Source: Tetranychus cinnabarinus (lineage: Eukaryota > Arthropoda > Arachnida > Trombidiformes > Tetranychidae). Taken from it: 64,000 nt of DNA. Position numbers and translations under genes: made by a program. A model generated the notes under the pieces. That model was given only the letters and a program-made list of their open reading frames with translations. It was not told where the DNA came from and did not search any database. The DNA is taken from the NCBI GenBank assembly GCA_022266195.1, contig WHVY01000001.1:1426001-1490000 (forward strand). The letters run 5' to 3'. The number at the start of each line of letters is the position of its first letter. Within the stretch, counting starts at the first letter, position 1. This document shows, piece by piece, positions 37,068 through 48,100 of the stretch.

Positions 37068-37502
37068 CTGGTAATTTTCACGGCTTAGGTAAGATTGAAG
37101 CTTGGAAGCGTTGATTTAAGAGTTACTTTAAATGTAAATTGTTCATTTCACTCTCATTTTCACAGGACAATGTCTTTTTGTTTTCATCTGTTTGTGGTTA
37201 AGTTTTACTAATTGTCGTGTTAATGCTGATGGAGTTAAGCCAGCCGCTGCCAATCTAACGGCCAGCAATGTACCTTATCCTTATTATAATTATGATCGTG
37301 ATCCTCGTCAATGGTTCAGTTCTGGTTGGACGACGGACAATGGACGCAAGAGACGAGAAGCCAGTGTTATTGAAGCCTTGTTGCCTTGAAACTTGATTCA
37401 ATTTCAAATGAAAAGCTTATTGACATTTTTAAAAAGTTAACCGCTCAGCCTGAACAAATGAACTACTTGATGAGGTTCTTTAAGAACAAGGAAACTCAGT
37501 GA
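37068..37502 (+). pseudogene. M4: broken copy of the M gene
   Basis: The start codon position is mutated (AAAAATTTCTGG in place of ATGATTTCTGG) and the remaining upstream ATG runs into an immediate stop. The ectodomain start is conserved, but a deletion joins QWFSSG directly to the NGRKRR region, removing the membrane segment. A frameshift (TTGCCTTGAAAC) then stops the frame at about 37389. The C-terminal coding sequence persists out of frame to 37502. Confidence 0.85.
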
Positions 37503-37869
37503 TCATCTTTTATGTTTTGAATTAGTCAGCATTCCATATAATCAACACTCAAAAGGTTCAATGGATTGGTAATTATCTGACTCTATTTGGACCGTTTATA
37601 TTTTTGTGAAAAAAACTTTAAAATCGAGCTTCAAAATGACAAATGTTAGTTGAGATAATTTTTGTTTAAAACAGTCATCTCAATAAACCTTTTGAATGAA
37701 AATAAATAAATAAACAATACATTTTATCATATGGTTTTCAATTGGTCAATTCAATTCTGTCAAGCAATTGCGACTGTCGTTCAATTCAGTCAAATTACGA
37801 TCACTTTAAGGCAAGCTTAATGTTTAGTTGAAGATAATTCTAAAATGGACTAAATTAATATTGGACAAT

Positions 37870-38600
37870 TAAACAAAGATAAAAAGTTATCAAAATGTTA
37901 ACATCAGAGTCTACCTGCATGCAGTATTGTACTTTGCTTGTCTACTCTTGTCCCATCTACAATAACCAAGAAATCTTAACTTGGTTCATCTTGGTTAACT
38001 ACGAACAGAAAGAAATAAGTTCTCGTGGGTAACATAAAAAGAAATATTCAGATTCAACGCGATTAATGACTTCTCATGATAAACTTTTTTGATTCACTTT
38101 TATTATCAATTAGCATAAAGAAAAGTATCGAAGGAGCAAAAAAGTCAATAATAGACTGCAAGTATCATTTGAAGTTGGCATTGGCTGATTCACTTGCTGG
38201 TTTTTCTAGCGGCTGGGTACGTACATTATCCGGCCATTGAGCCAATGCTTGCTTTTAATATGTGCCCCCAGTTCTTGTAATGTGCTAGCTTTTGTGCCAC
38301 ATTCATAATGATAGGTAAATGTAAAGGATATGATCTAAAGTTCCATCTTTTGTTTGAAGCAAGTAGAGCGAGTGTGCACAAGCAGGAAAACGCTTGCAAT
38401 AAAACCTTTCTGGGTTTTTAGGGCTTATGAGAGAGTTAAGGTTCGTCAGTCGGATATTCTGCGAGATCTGTATCTGTAGATTTGGCACTGCTTTGACCAT
38501 TGTTTCTCTATCTTATCCATTCAAGGTAATCATTTAGTCTACGAAATTTAATAGTTGATTATTTGTCTGAATCTTACTAATTCCTTTCTACTTCCATCTT
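37870..38600 (-). other. Insertion of unknown origin with a possible zinc-finger relic
   Basis: This stretch interrupts the cassette pattern and shares nothing obvious with the other units. On minus, about 38330-38200 reads YHYECGTKASTLQELGAHIK and then SKHW, resembling half of a C2H2 finger (C-x12-H-x4-H), and a 65-codon frame lies at 38500-38303. Both are short and frame-broken. It may be a decayed transposon or gene fragment. Confidence 0.25.
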
Positions 38601-38607
38601 TAGCAAT

Positions 38608-38870
38608 TACGGAAAGTCAAGGTAAATAAATCTTGTGTGAAACAATAATTTCTGAACTAATTTAACAATTGTCCTTCCACAGTCCAGAGCAGAATTATTA
38701 TTATTAGAAGAAGTCCATCGTTTAAAGTTATTGGATCTCAAAAAGAAATAGGAAGGATCAGCTCGGACGAAGAATCTTGAACCAAGTACTGAAGATTTGG
38801 ACCAGATGAAGTTCCGCCAAAATGTACTAAAGTGAATGCTCATACCAAGAAAATGATGAAGAAATTCTGG
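38608..38870 (+). pseudogene. C exon 2 end and exon 3 fragment
   Basis: GTCAAGGTAAATAAATC (exon 2 end and donor) and the CCACAG acceptor are kept, but exon 3 has an in-frame stop (AAGAAATAGGAAGG) and a 2-bp loss near 38818. It then jumps to exon 2-like GATGAAGAAATTCTGGACG. It runs straight into foldback repeat copy 3. Confidence 0.75.
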
Positions 38871-38879
38871 ACGAAGACG

Positions 38880-39960
38880 AAGAAGGCATTGTTGGTTGTT
38901 GCTACGATGTGAAAAGACACGATGTTACATGGATGCACAAATTGACACAAATGGGCAAAAACGGATGTAAATTAAGTTCTTGCAAATTGTGAATCTGTAG
39001 AAACTAGAAAACTAAATCCATTTGTGAGATTTAAAAATTTCTTTGCTGAACAGTTTTTGAGAAAATCTTGTTGAAAGTTGAAACTTCGATCGCTTTTTGT
39101 ACAGTTATGGAAGCAGATTTTCTCATGAAACTCATTTAAACGATGTTACTTTCGATGACCATTCAAAAAATGGTCTTATTATGAGAAATAACATTTTCTT
39201 CTTCTTTAGAACAGATCAAGTTCAATTTTTCGGCCATCAACCTAAAAACTTTGAATCTCGATATTTCGGGAATAATATCATCTACAATCATCATTATTTG
39301 ACCAAACAGTAGATTTCATTATGGGCTAAAACATTATATGACTAAGCACCAAATAAAATCTGAGTTGATTCATTTATATTGAAAATCCTTCTAAAACATA
39401 AGATTTGTGTTTCAATACCCATTTACCTTTATGAATCAAGCACAAAATCTGGTACCATAAGTAATCAATGCTATAACTTTTTTTGTAGGATATTGTATGC
39501 TTAAATATTCCATCACATTATAGCCCATAATAAAATCTAGTGATCAGGCAAAGAATGATGATTTTAGGTACAATAATTCTCGAAATATTGAGACTAAATG
39601 TTTTAAGGCCAATGGCCAACATCAACAGAACCGTTGTTAAACCCAACAAAGTTTTCGTTAACTGATGTTTACCAACAATTTTTGTCGACGAATCATAAGT
39701 TTAAGTTGTCTAACTTTTACGTTCACTGAATGAGGTCAGTTTTAATCGAAAATCGATTTGATCTGTTATACAGAAAAGAAGAGCTTTATTTCTTATCATA
39801 AGTCCATTTTCGAGTTGCTCATCAAAAGGTACATTAGGCAAGAAAGTTTCACGCAAAAATCTGTTTCCACAATTGAATAAAAGCCAATCGAATTTTAAAG
39901 TTTAACCTCGATTTTCTAGAGAACTGTTGATCGGAAAAGCTTTTTCATAGCATTAATAGA
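38880..39960 (+). repeat. Foldback-type repeat R, copy 3
   Basis: Left arm about 38930-39345, middle about 39345-39530 (shared with the end of copy 1), right arm about 39530-39960 inverted. It carries the same landmark strings as copies 1 and 2. The join to C sequence on the left (GGTTGTTGCTACGATGTGAAAAGACAC) matches that of copy 1. Confidence 0.7.
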
Positions 39961-40149
39961 CTCAGTTTTCGCTCCTGCAAACACACCGTACCTCAACTCA
40001 ACTTGGAAGTCAAAGTTTCTGTCAATGATCTTTTAAACATTTCATTTGTGTAAAGATTTGAAAAGCAGAATATTTGACTGACACATCATAAGATTTGGGT
40101 TTCAACATTCATTTACCTTTACAAACCAAGCATAAAATCTGATAACATA

Positions 40150-40848
40150 AGTAGAAAATGCTATAACTTCTTCCATATGATCTTAAATGATCTAAAATTC
40201 AACAATTAAATTAGATTTTATTATTGGCTATAATATATTGATATATTAAAACATTCAAGACCATACAAATGTTATAGCATTATATGACATAATAAAATCT
40301 AATGTTTGGTCAAAGAATGGTGGTTTTAGGTGTCGCCATTCTCGAAATATCGAGATTCAAAGTTTTTAGATTAATGGCCGAAAACAAGAGAGCTGTTGAT
40401 GAATTGAAAAAAGTATTAAATCTACAATGAGATCCAACAATTTTAATGGACTAATAATAAGTTTCAGATTGCTAAAACTCATGGTCACAGAAAACGATCG
40501 ATTTAACTAAAAATTGAACTTGATCTGTTTTACAGAAGAAGAAATGTTATTTCTCATAATAAAACCATTTTCTGGATGGTCATCGAAAGTGATATCATGA
40601 GATTGAGTTTTATAAGAAAATCTGCTTCCATAACTGTACAAAAAGCGATCGAAGTTCCAGTTTTCAACTTGAATTTCTCAAAAACTGTTCATCAAGAAAT
40701 TTTTAAATCTCACGAATGGAAGCAGTTTTCATGTCCCTACAAACCAAAGATGTCTAAATTTGACCGAAATTCATTTTTTCCCGTTTTTGACCATTCATGT
40801 CAATTTGTTCTTAAATGTGACAATTACGTCTTTTTATCAAAAACTTAC
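40150..40848 (-). repeat. Foldback-type repeat R, copy 4, inverted
   Basis: Reverse complement of copies 2 and 5: ATAAAATCTAATGTTTGGTC, CCATTCTCGAAATATCGAG and AGAAAATCTGCTTCCATAAC. Its right end joins C exon 2 at GTTGATGAGTTGATTAAACA (40849). A 116-codon open frame inside it is a by-product of the repeat. Confidence 0.7.
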
Positions 40849-41218
40849 GTTGATGAGTTGATTAAACAAGGAGACAAAATAGTTAAGGTAAGTAAATCTT
40901 CTGTGAAACATCAATTTCCGAACTAATTTAACAATTATTTTCCTTCCCCAGTCCACAGCAGAATTAGTATCATTGGAAACAATCCATCGTTGAAAGTTAT
41001 TGGATCTCAAATGGTTATTGGAAATCGCTTGAACGACACCGAGAATTATCTTGAGCCAAGTACTTATGAAGATTTGAACCAGCTGAAGTGATAATACATA
41101 CAAATGTTACTAAAATTAAGGCTCATACCAAGAAAAATTTGCAAAAAATGTTGAAGTGCAAACTGAAGCTAACTATATTGAATCTGCAACTCAATCATAT
41201 ATTTTTTGACTTTACTGT
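40849..41218 (+). pseudogene. C exon 2 end plus degenerate exon 3
   Basis: Exon 2 resumes from the repeat and ends with a good donor (40887, GTTAAG|GTAAGT). Exon 3 starts after TTCCCCAG at about 40952 but shows frameshifts, deletions and a stop (AAGTGATAATAC). The tail is degenerate (TTTTTTGACTTTACTGTGCC). M5 follows directly. Confidence 0.75.
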
Positions 41219-41247
41219 GCCACTGGTTCACCTAATAAGTGATAACA

Positions 41248-41630
41248 ATGATTTCTGGTAATTTTCAAAGCTTAGTTAAGATTAAAGCTTGAAAGCGTTG
41301 ATTTCAGCGTTACTTTCAATGTAAATTGTTCATTTCACTCTCATTTTCACAGGACATTGTCTTTTTGTTTTCAATCTGATTACCTTTGATGATTCTTCTT
41401 TACTCCATGTTTTTGGGTAACACCGGTGGTGGTGGATTCAATCTGACTCCACCAGCAACCACGACTACAATCAATGGACGGAAGAGACGAGAAGCCAGTG
41501 TTATGCCTTGTTGCCTCAACTTGATTCAATTTCAAATGAAAAGCTTATTGACATTTTTAAAAAGTTAACCGCTCAGCCTGAACAAATGAACTACTTGATG
41601 AGGTTCTTTAAGAACAAGAAAACTCAGTGA
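41248..41630 (+). pseudogene. M5: broken copy of the M gene
   Basis: Exon 1 is intact (ATGATTTCTGGTAATTTTC) but its donor is lost (CTTAG|TTAAGA in place of GTAAGA). Exon 2 has a deletion from the signal peptide to the end of the membrane segment, then MILLYSMFLGNTGG is kept. Loss of TTGAAG after GTTATG shifts the frame of the tail. The 3' flank keeps the M-type sequence, with a 111-bp insertion. Confidence 0.85.
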
Positions 41631-41857
41631 TCATCTTTTATGTTTTGAATTGCATTAGTCAGCATTAAATTTAATCAACACTCAAAAGGTTCAATGGATT
41701 GGGAATTATCTGACTCCATTTGAAATTTATATTTTTGTGAAGAAAAAACTTTGAAATCGAGCTGCAAAATGAAAAATGTTAGTTGAGATGGTTTTTGTTT
41801 AAAACAGTAATTTCAATAAACTTTTGGCACGAAAATAAATAAGTAAATAATACAATT

Positions 41858-41968
41858 AAGTTACAGTTGATTTTAAGCTAAATTGAAGCTAATTTTTGTT
41901 TAGAGCTGTAAAACATTCACAAGTTTTCGTTTGCGTAGATAATTAGTGTGGTCAACCGACACTATACC
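41858..41968. mobile_element. 111-bp insertion with 4-bp duplication in the M5 3' flank
   Basis: Compared with the M1 flank (AATACAATTTATCAT), this copy reads AATACAATT, then 111 extra bases, then AATTTATCAT, duplicating AATT (41854-41857 and 41969-41972). The insert starts AAGTTACAG and ends CACTATACC, without evident terminal inverted repeats. Its class is unknown. Confidence 0.55.
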
Positions 41969-42253
41969 AATTTATCATACTATTGATTTCAATTTTGTCA
42001 AGCAAGTGCGAATACTGTTCAATCGAGTCAAATTACAGCTTTACAAAGGCGAGGTTAATGTTAATTAGGTGCAATAATTCTGTTATGGACTAAATAAATA
42101 TTGGAAAATAAACCAAAGATTCGGTTTCAAGATAGAGGTTAGTGGAATAAGTCTAAATACGTCAAATTTTGATGCGATTCTTGTAATTGTTTCCTTTTCC
42201 TGATATCTAACCTTTTATTCTTCTTTTCTACCACCATTTGATTTATCTATGGT

Positions 42254-43652
42254 ATGAATATGAATCTAATGTTTAAAATTTTAACTATGTTTTTAAACAT
42301 GTTAGGTTTTTTCTCTAATAAAATGGTTAGTTTTTGTTCGAAAATTTTTTATACAATACAAACAAGTGTTTGTGCTTTTATCATTTATTGGCTAAGAAGT
42401 GCAATTAATGATTATCAAAAAGATATCTCGAAGATCCAAAGTGAACTGGAGCAATACCGGACGGAACTCAATGGAATAGTTAAAGCCATTGGTCGAGCTC
42501 ATGCTGAAGCTATTCTGGACGAAGATGAAGAAGACATTGTTGATGAGTTGATTAAACAACAAGACAAAAGAGTCAAGGTAAGTAAATATTCTGTGAAATA
42601 ATAATTTCTGAACTAATTTAACAATAATTTTACTTCCACAGTCCAGAGCAGAATTAGTATTATTAGAAGAAATCCATCGATCCAAGTTATTGGATCTCAA
42701 AAAGCAATTGGAAGAATTATCTCGCATGAAGAATCTTGAACCAAGTATTGAAGATTTGGACCAGATGAAGTTACATACAAATGGTACTAAACTGAGTGCT
42801 CATACCAAGAAAAAAGGTACCAAAAATATTGAAGTGCAAACTGAAGCTAACCATATTGAATCTGCCACTCAAACCCATACTCGACGTGATCAACCTAATA
42901 AACCATCGAAACCAAAACTCAATCGACCAGCTTCATCACCAAAAGAGTCTACACATTTCAAACAATACACGTACATGCAGCTTGAAAATTTACTTACTTT
43001 GCGTGTCATGGAAAAAGTACTCGAGTTGATGGAAGTCGAACCTATTGAGATGGTGAAAAACACCAAAGACATAGGAATAAATACTTCACAAGTTGAACCG
43101 GTACATGAAATGAGTGAAACATTTTACTTGCAGTTGCCTTCAGATAAAAGACCTGCACCCAAACAAAAACCTAACTCTAATTTAACGTATGTTTGTGGTA
43201 AAGTAACTCATGACCAATCTGTTATTGACGAAGAAAAACTTCAAGAAAATGAACCTGTTTCATTAGTTTTAACAGACGCATCTTCCTCATCACCTTTATC
43301 TTCATCTCAACAATCTTTGCCATCTCTTTCATCTTCAAAGTGTTCAACACCCAATTCATCCAATCGAACCTTTACCCAGCATAATCCACAAATTAACAAG
43401 CACCAGTTGTCTATCTCTTTCGATGATTTAAGTCTATCTATCGAAGAAGGTATGGGTCATAGATTGAACGCTCCACTCTCATCGGTATGTCGGAATCGAT
43501 CGATTAGCAATTCATTTGATCTCTCAAGTGTTACTAATCTACTGACAACTGGGATTGAAAGATCCAACACATTGACTAAACCTCATCAACAGCCTTCCAG
43601 ATTCATCCAATCTACTCCCAAAGCTAAAAATTACCGCGAAAGTATCATCTGA
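42254..43652 (+). CDS. C4: intact coiled-coil protein, long form, 444 aa
   Basis: Reads as two exons, 42254-42577 and 42642-43652 (1,335 nt; GTAAGT donor, CCACAG acceptor). The region matching exon 1, intron 1 and exon 2 of the short forms is one open frame here. The ancestral acceptor TTATTAG is TTATTGG, and intron 1 (about 42326-42391) can be translated, adding a hydrophobic stretch (SVCAFIIYWL) to the leader. The coiled coil spans about residues 48-150. A KNIEVQTEANH motif is followed by a long Ser/Pro/Gln-rich, probably disordered tail absent from C1 and C3, with KDIGINTSQ at about residue 237 and a Ser-rich run (DASSSSPLSSSQQSLPSLSS). The tail suggests this copy resembles the ancestral gene, and the short forms acquired new 3' ends at the junction with M. 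Poly(A) signal at 43761-43766. Function unknown. Confidence 0.7.
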
Positions 43653-43760
43653 GTAATAATTTCTCAAATTTACTATTATTGTGCTAAATAATTATTTTCT
43701 AAGAAACTTTATGTTTAATTTAAATGACTTAGTACTTCTTCGTAACAAAACTTGTGAACA

Positions 43761-43766
43761 AATAAA
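43761..43766 (+). terminator. Poly(A) signal of C4
   Basis: AATAAA about 110 bp after the C4 stop, in AT-rich sequence. Confidence 0.5.
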
Positions 43767-44019
43767 TTTTAATTTAAGTTATTTTTTAAATACTTGAACC
43801 AATAGCGCTTTCAAATACATTTCTTTTCAATGCTAAGTGATGGCACCACTTGTTTGTCGGCTAAATTTTTCAGAGCCCAAATTTTGAAATTTTTGATAAA
43901 ATTCATCGCATGAACTCTCGTTAAGTTTGAGATTTCCAAAAAATTTTCATCAATAATCTGTAAATTTATAAGTTAACCCTTAAATTATCCTTTGAATTTG
44001 AAGTGATCATTATATCATT

Positions 44020-44592
44020 ATGAAGCTTGTCAGGTTTGTATCTTTTTGTTCCTGTGTTTTGTTTATATGCATTCAATTGAATTGAAGTGAATAACAGTTT
44101 TTGCTTTTGTCTTTCAGATTTTTAATGAAACTTTCTAATGAGACATTAACGGTAGAATTAAAAAATGGAACCGTTGTGACTGGTACTGTTACTGGTGTTG
44201 ATGTCGCCATGAATACACACATGAAATCTGTTAAAGTAGTTCCACCTAAAGGTATGACTATCATTTCTTTGCATTCTAAAATTTTACTAAATATCGAATT
44301 TATTTTATTTCTTTGTAAAGGTTCTGATCCAGTGAAATTGGAAGCATTGTCGATTAGAGGAAATAACATCAGATATTTTCTATTACCTGATGCGTTACCT
44401 TTGGAGACGCTATTAGTGGATGATACTCCAAAAACTAAAGCCAAAAAGAGAGAAGCCGCTGCTCGAGGTAGAGGACGAGGTCGAGGAAGAGGTCGTGGTG
44501 GTGGTGGACGTGGTAGAGGAGCACCAGGAGGTGGTGGAAGCGGAGGAGGCAGTGGTGGTGGCGGTGGCGGTGCACCCCCACGAAAACGTTAA
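44020..44592 (+). CDS. SNRPD1: Small nuclear ribonucleoprotein Sm D1, 139 aa
   Basis: Core spliceosomal protein; part of the heptameric Sm ring on U1, U2, U4 and U5 snRNAs. Exons 44020-44033, 44118-44251 and 44321-44592 (420 nt). The first exon is only 14 nt (MKLV plus two bases) and splices in phase to RFLMKLSNETLTVELKNGT. The Sm1 and Sm2 motifs are evident: VTGTVTGVDVAMNTHMKSV and LSIRGNNIRYFLLPDALPLE. The C-terminal tail has GRGRGRGRGRG repeats, the type of tail that is arginine-dimethylated in SmD1. It is then extended by a Gly/Pro-rich run, making the protein about 20 aa longer than the human one. Poly(A) signal at 44806-44811. Confidence 0.97.
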
Positions 44593-44805
44593 TTCAGATA
44601 TTCGGTACTGTTCTATACACTTTACCCATTTTCGCGATCCAATCATCTTGTTTTATATACAGCGCTGATGCTCTTGCCATTTTGTAATCTATTGCCTCAA
44701 AAGGTCCGTGCTATTAAAAGTGATCAAAATTTGATGCTTTAATGCATATAAAATCATTTCAACATCTTGTTTAAATTATGTGTTTCCAAATCAAGTGAAC
44801 TTCTC

Positions 44806-44811
44806 AATAAA
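44806..44811 (+). terminator. Poly(A) signal of SmD1
   Basis: AATAAA in TTCTCAATAAACTCTGG, about 215 bp after the stop codon. Confidence 0.6.
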
Positions 44812-45175
44812 CTCTGGAACTTAAAATGGAAACCGTTCTTTTTTTATTCATTTTTTACGAATTAATTTGTACTCTTCTGATTATTTTTTATGTTATTTTA
44901 TGGCTTTGATAGCTATTCATCGATTTCATTTAGTTATGAAAATTGTTTAAATCATGGAGTCTAATTTTATAAGTTATTTGCTGACTGTTATCGACTTGAA
45001 TTGAATTACTGTGAATCAGCGACTGTTAGATCTTTTTACATAATATAGATGTCGTTTAAGTCGCTTGTGTCGGTTTGTTTTGTAGACTTGTTTTGCTTTG
45101 AGCTTCATTTAATGTGTTTTGAAATGTCTACGTTTGATTGTCAGTTGACAAAACGTCTCTGTCTGTATTATTGTG
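44812..45175 (+). other. Spacer between SmD1 and HIP1
   Basis: No exon or repeat recognised. The HIP1 promoter and 5' UTR presumably lie here, but no core promoter element was identified. Confidence 0.4.
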
Positions 45176-48100
45176 ATGTCTCTTCACTCCGATGTTGACC
45201 ATTCTCAAGCCAATAGTATTAGAAAAGCTGTCAACAACAATGAATGTCCAGTTAAAGAGAAACATGTTCGAAGAATAATCATCGAGTCATTCCGAGAAAA
45301 GGGATCACAATTTTTCTGGAACCTTGTTCTTAAATTACCACTTCAAGAGAATCCTATTGTGTGTTGGAAATTTTGTCATGTTGTTCATAAACTTCTCCGT
45401 GAAGGACATCCTAAAGCCATCATTGATGCATACCCAAATCGACGAATAATTAGTGATCTTGGTCGATTCTGGGGATCACTGAAAGATGGTTATGGCAAGC
45501 TTATACAGAATTACTGTGCCCTACTTGTGTCAAAAATGGATTTTCATGTTCGGAATATTAGATTTCCGGGAAGTCTACTGGTCACCGATGAAGAGCTTGA
45601 TGAAATCAGTGAAAGAGACGTAAATGTTTTGTATGTATCAGATAAATGTTTGACAAAAGTAACCTTTGTTTTCCCTTTGACTTTCATTGATATCTTTACC
45701 TCTTTTTTTACAGTTTTCAACTTTCATGTGAGATGTTTGATTATTTAGATGAAATACTAAACCTTCAATCAGCAGGTGATTTGGTCATTCATTACCTTTT
45801 CCATAACAAGTTATTTTCTAGGTGTTAACATTTTTCCTCCTCTTTTATGTTCAAGTTTTTGGATCTTTGGACATGTCTAGAGCCAATTCGATGACAAGTG
45901 CTGGCCAATGTCGATTAGCTCCACTGATTCCCTGTATACAGGACTCAAGTCAACTCTATGATTACTCAGTGAAAGTCTTATTCAAATTACATGGAGGTTG
46001 GTTCATTTGTCTATTTTTGGCTACTACTTTTTTCCTAATTAATCCACTACTCACCAACGACTCAAATATTCATATGCTGTTAGTGTAATGGTAAGAGCAA
46101 GACTAATGCTCTTTCAATGAGATTGAGGATGAAAAGTTGATTGGTACAATGTAATAGACTATAACTTTAACTCTCTGCATCAGTAAACATCATAACATTT
46201 CTGACAGATTGACATTCTCATTCACATTAATCTATTTTTACACATGAACTTTTTTCCCTCTCATTCCTAACCATTACACTGGTTAACAAAAAAGTTGATT
46301 GTATTGTGTAATGAATTGGATTGTTGGTGAGTTTTAGAAAAATTGGAAAAGATAATTCCTTTGAATTAACCTTCAAATATTTCATTTGTACAAAATAATC
46401 TTTTCAATTGAAAAAATTGAACTTCACAATGAATCTCTACTTTCATTTTATAGTATTTTAACTATCCTTCATCCTTAAATCGCTATTAGTCACACTTTAA
46501 CTCATTTTATTTCTCTTAATTTACCTCATTAATTCAGCATTACCACCCGGAACACTTGATGGTCACAGAGATAGATTCCTAACTCAATTTAAATTGTAAT
46601 TATCTTGGAATTAACTCCTTTTTTCTTTCATATTAACCGTTATTTTTATCAAAATAATTTCAACCTTCTCTTCATCAACACTTTTTTCCAATAGATTGAA
46701 ACAATTCTATCTCAACTCCAGCAATCTACAGTATTTCAGATATCTTATTCAAATACCATTATTACCAGATGTAAGTAGACATTATGTAATTTAACTAATT
46801 GCAATTAATTTTAAATCTGTTTTAAAACAGCTTTTTACATTAACATGTAAATGAAGCCTTTTAATTAAGAGACAACATTCCAATTAGTCGCCGTTCTTTC
46901 AAGCAAACAGAAAAAAAGGAAATTCAAAAATGTATATTTTTTAGCGTAGTAAAGGTGAACGTTTTTGTGATGAATACTTTTGTTGAAGATTATCTGAAGA
47001 TCATTGAGCGTTAACACTTATCTAATTAGTAAACTACTCATTTGAGATGTTTTCATCTGTAACTTCATCTCATGCTGTTTGACTTTAAACTGATTTCGGT
47101 GTTTTAACTAATCAAGATTGAACTAAATTATATAAACTTGATCCCTCGTTAGTCAAAAAAAGGTAAACAAAACATAGACAGTGAAACAGCTCTTGAATAA
47201 CCAATTTTGTCTGCCTTGAAAGGTTAAAAGATTATCAAACTTGCAGTAATCTTAATCAGCATTTTCAGGTTACAGACAATAATCTGATTCCTTTTTTTAC
47301 AATCTAATTGTTTAAATTCATTCTACAGAATCCACCAAATTTCCTGTTAGCTTCTGATTTAAAAAGTCATGTTACACCTGTTGTCATCCTTCCTCAACAA
47401 TCCGACTCTCCTGATGGATCTGAAGCAACAGATACTCTCATTGATTTATCCTTTCCAAATAATCAGGTTTGTATATAAAAATTTCAAACTCAAATCGGTT
47501 TCTAATTATTCTCTCCTAATTTCTATCTTATAGAATGAACAAGAGAAAAGTGACGAAAATTCATCAGTTTGGTCTTTTAAATCGGAACCAGTCAATGGAT
47601 CTGCTTCTCATGAAGCATTAGAAGTCAAGTAATTGTTTTTTTAAAATCATTTTATCATTTTTTTCTTCTAATCAAGTCGTAATGATATTGATTATTATTC
47701 CGTTATACTTTTATTACATCTAAATTATACCTTTTTTGCATTTCAGAGATAACTTAATCATCAAATTGAAACGCCGTATAGATGAGCTTGAAATGGAGAT
47801 TCAACAAATCCGTATTGAGGTTAGTTTACCTCGTTAAATGTCAATTAATTTTATGATTAATCATCAATTTTTTTCATTTTTCTTTATTTGTATATCTCAG
47901 GATGGGCGTGTTATTGATAGTTTTCGGCGTAAATTAACTGAAGCTGAATGTAATGCAGTTGAATCAGATAGAGCATTGAAAGCCATAGCTATGGATAAAG
48001 ATAATTTGATGAAAGAAAATGAAGAATTGAAACAAGAAATTACCAAATTAAAGATAGGAACTGATAATCAACAAGAGAATACCAAAGCCAACGAGAAATT

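Noticed and set aside
40576..40926. 116-codon frame ending in C exon 2-like sequence
   Set aside because: Most of it is foldback repeat R in reverse; the C part is a short exon fragment running through its own donor site.
45173..45178. GTG start three bases before the HIP1 ATG
   Set aside because: Non-ATG starts are not needed; the ATG at 45176 is adequate. The same applies to GTG at 2835 versus ATG at 2850 for mab-21.
46076..46150. tRNA-like string GTTAGTGTAATGGTAAGAGC
   Set aside because: Resembles an A box, but no acceptor stem, anticodon arm or B box follows; it lies inside a HIP1 intron.
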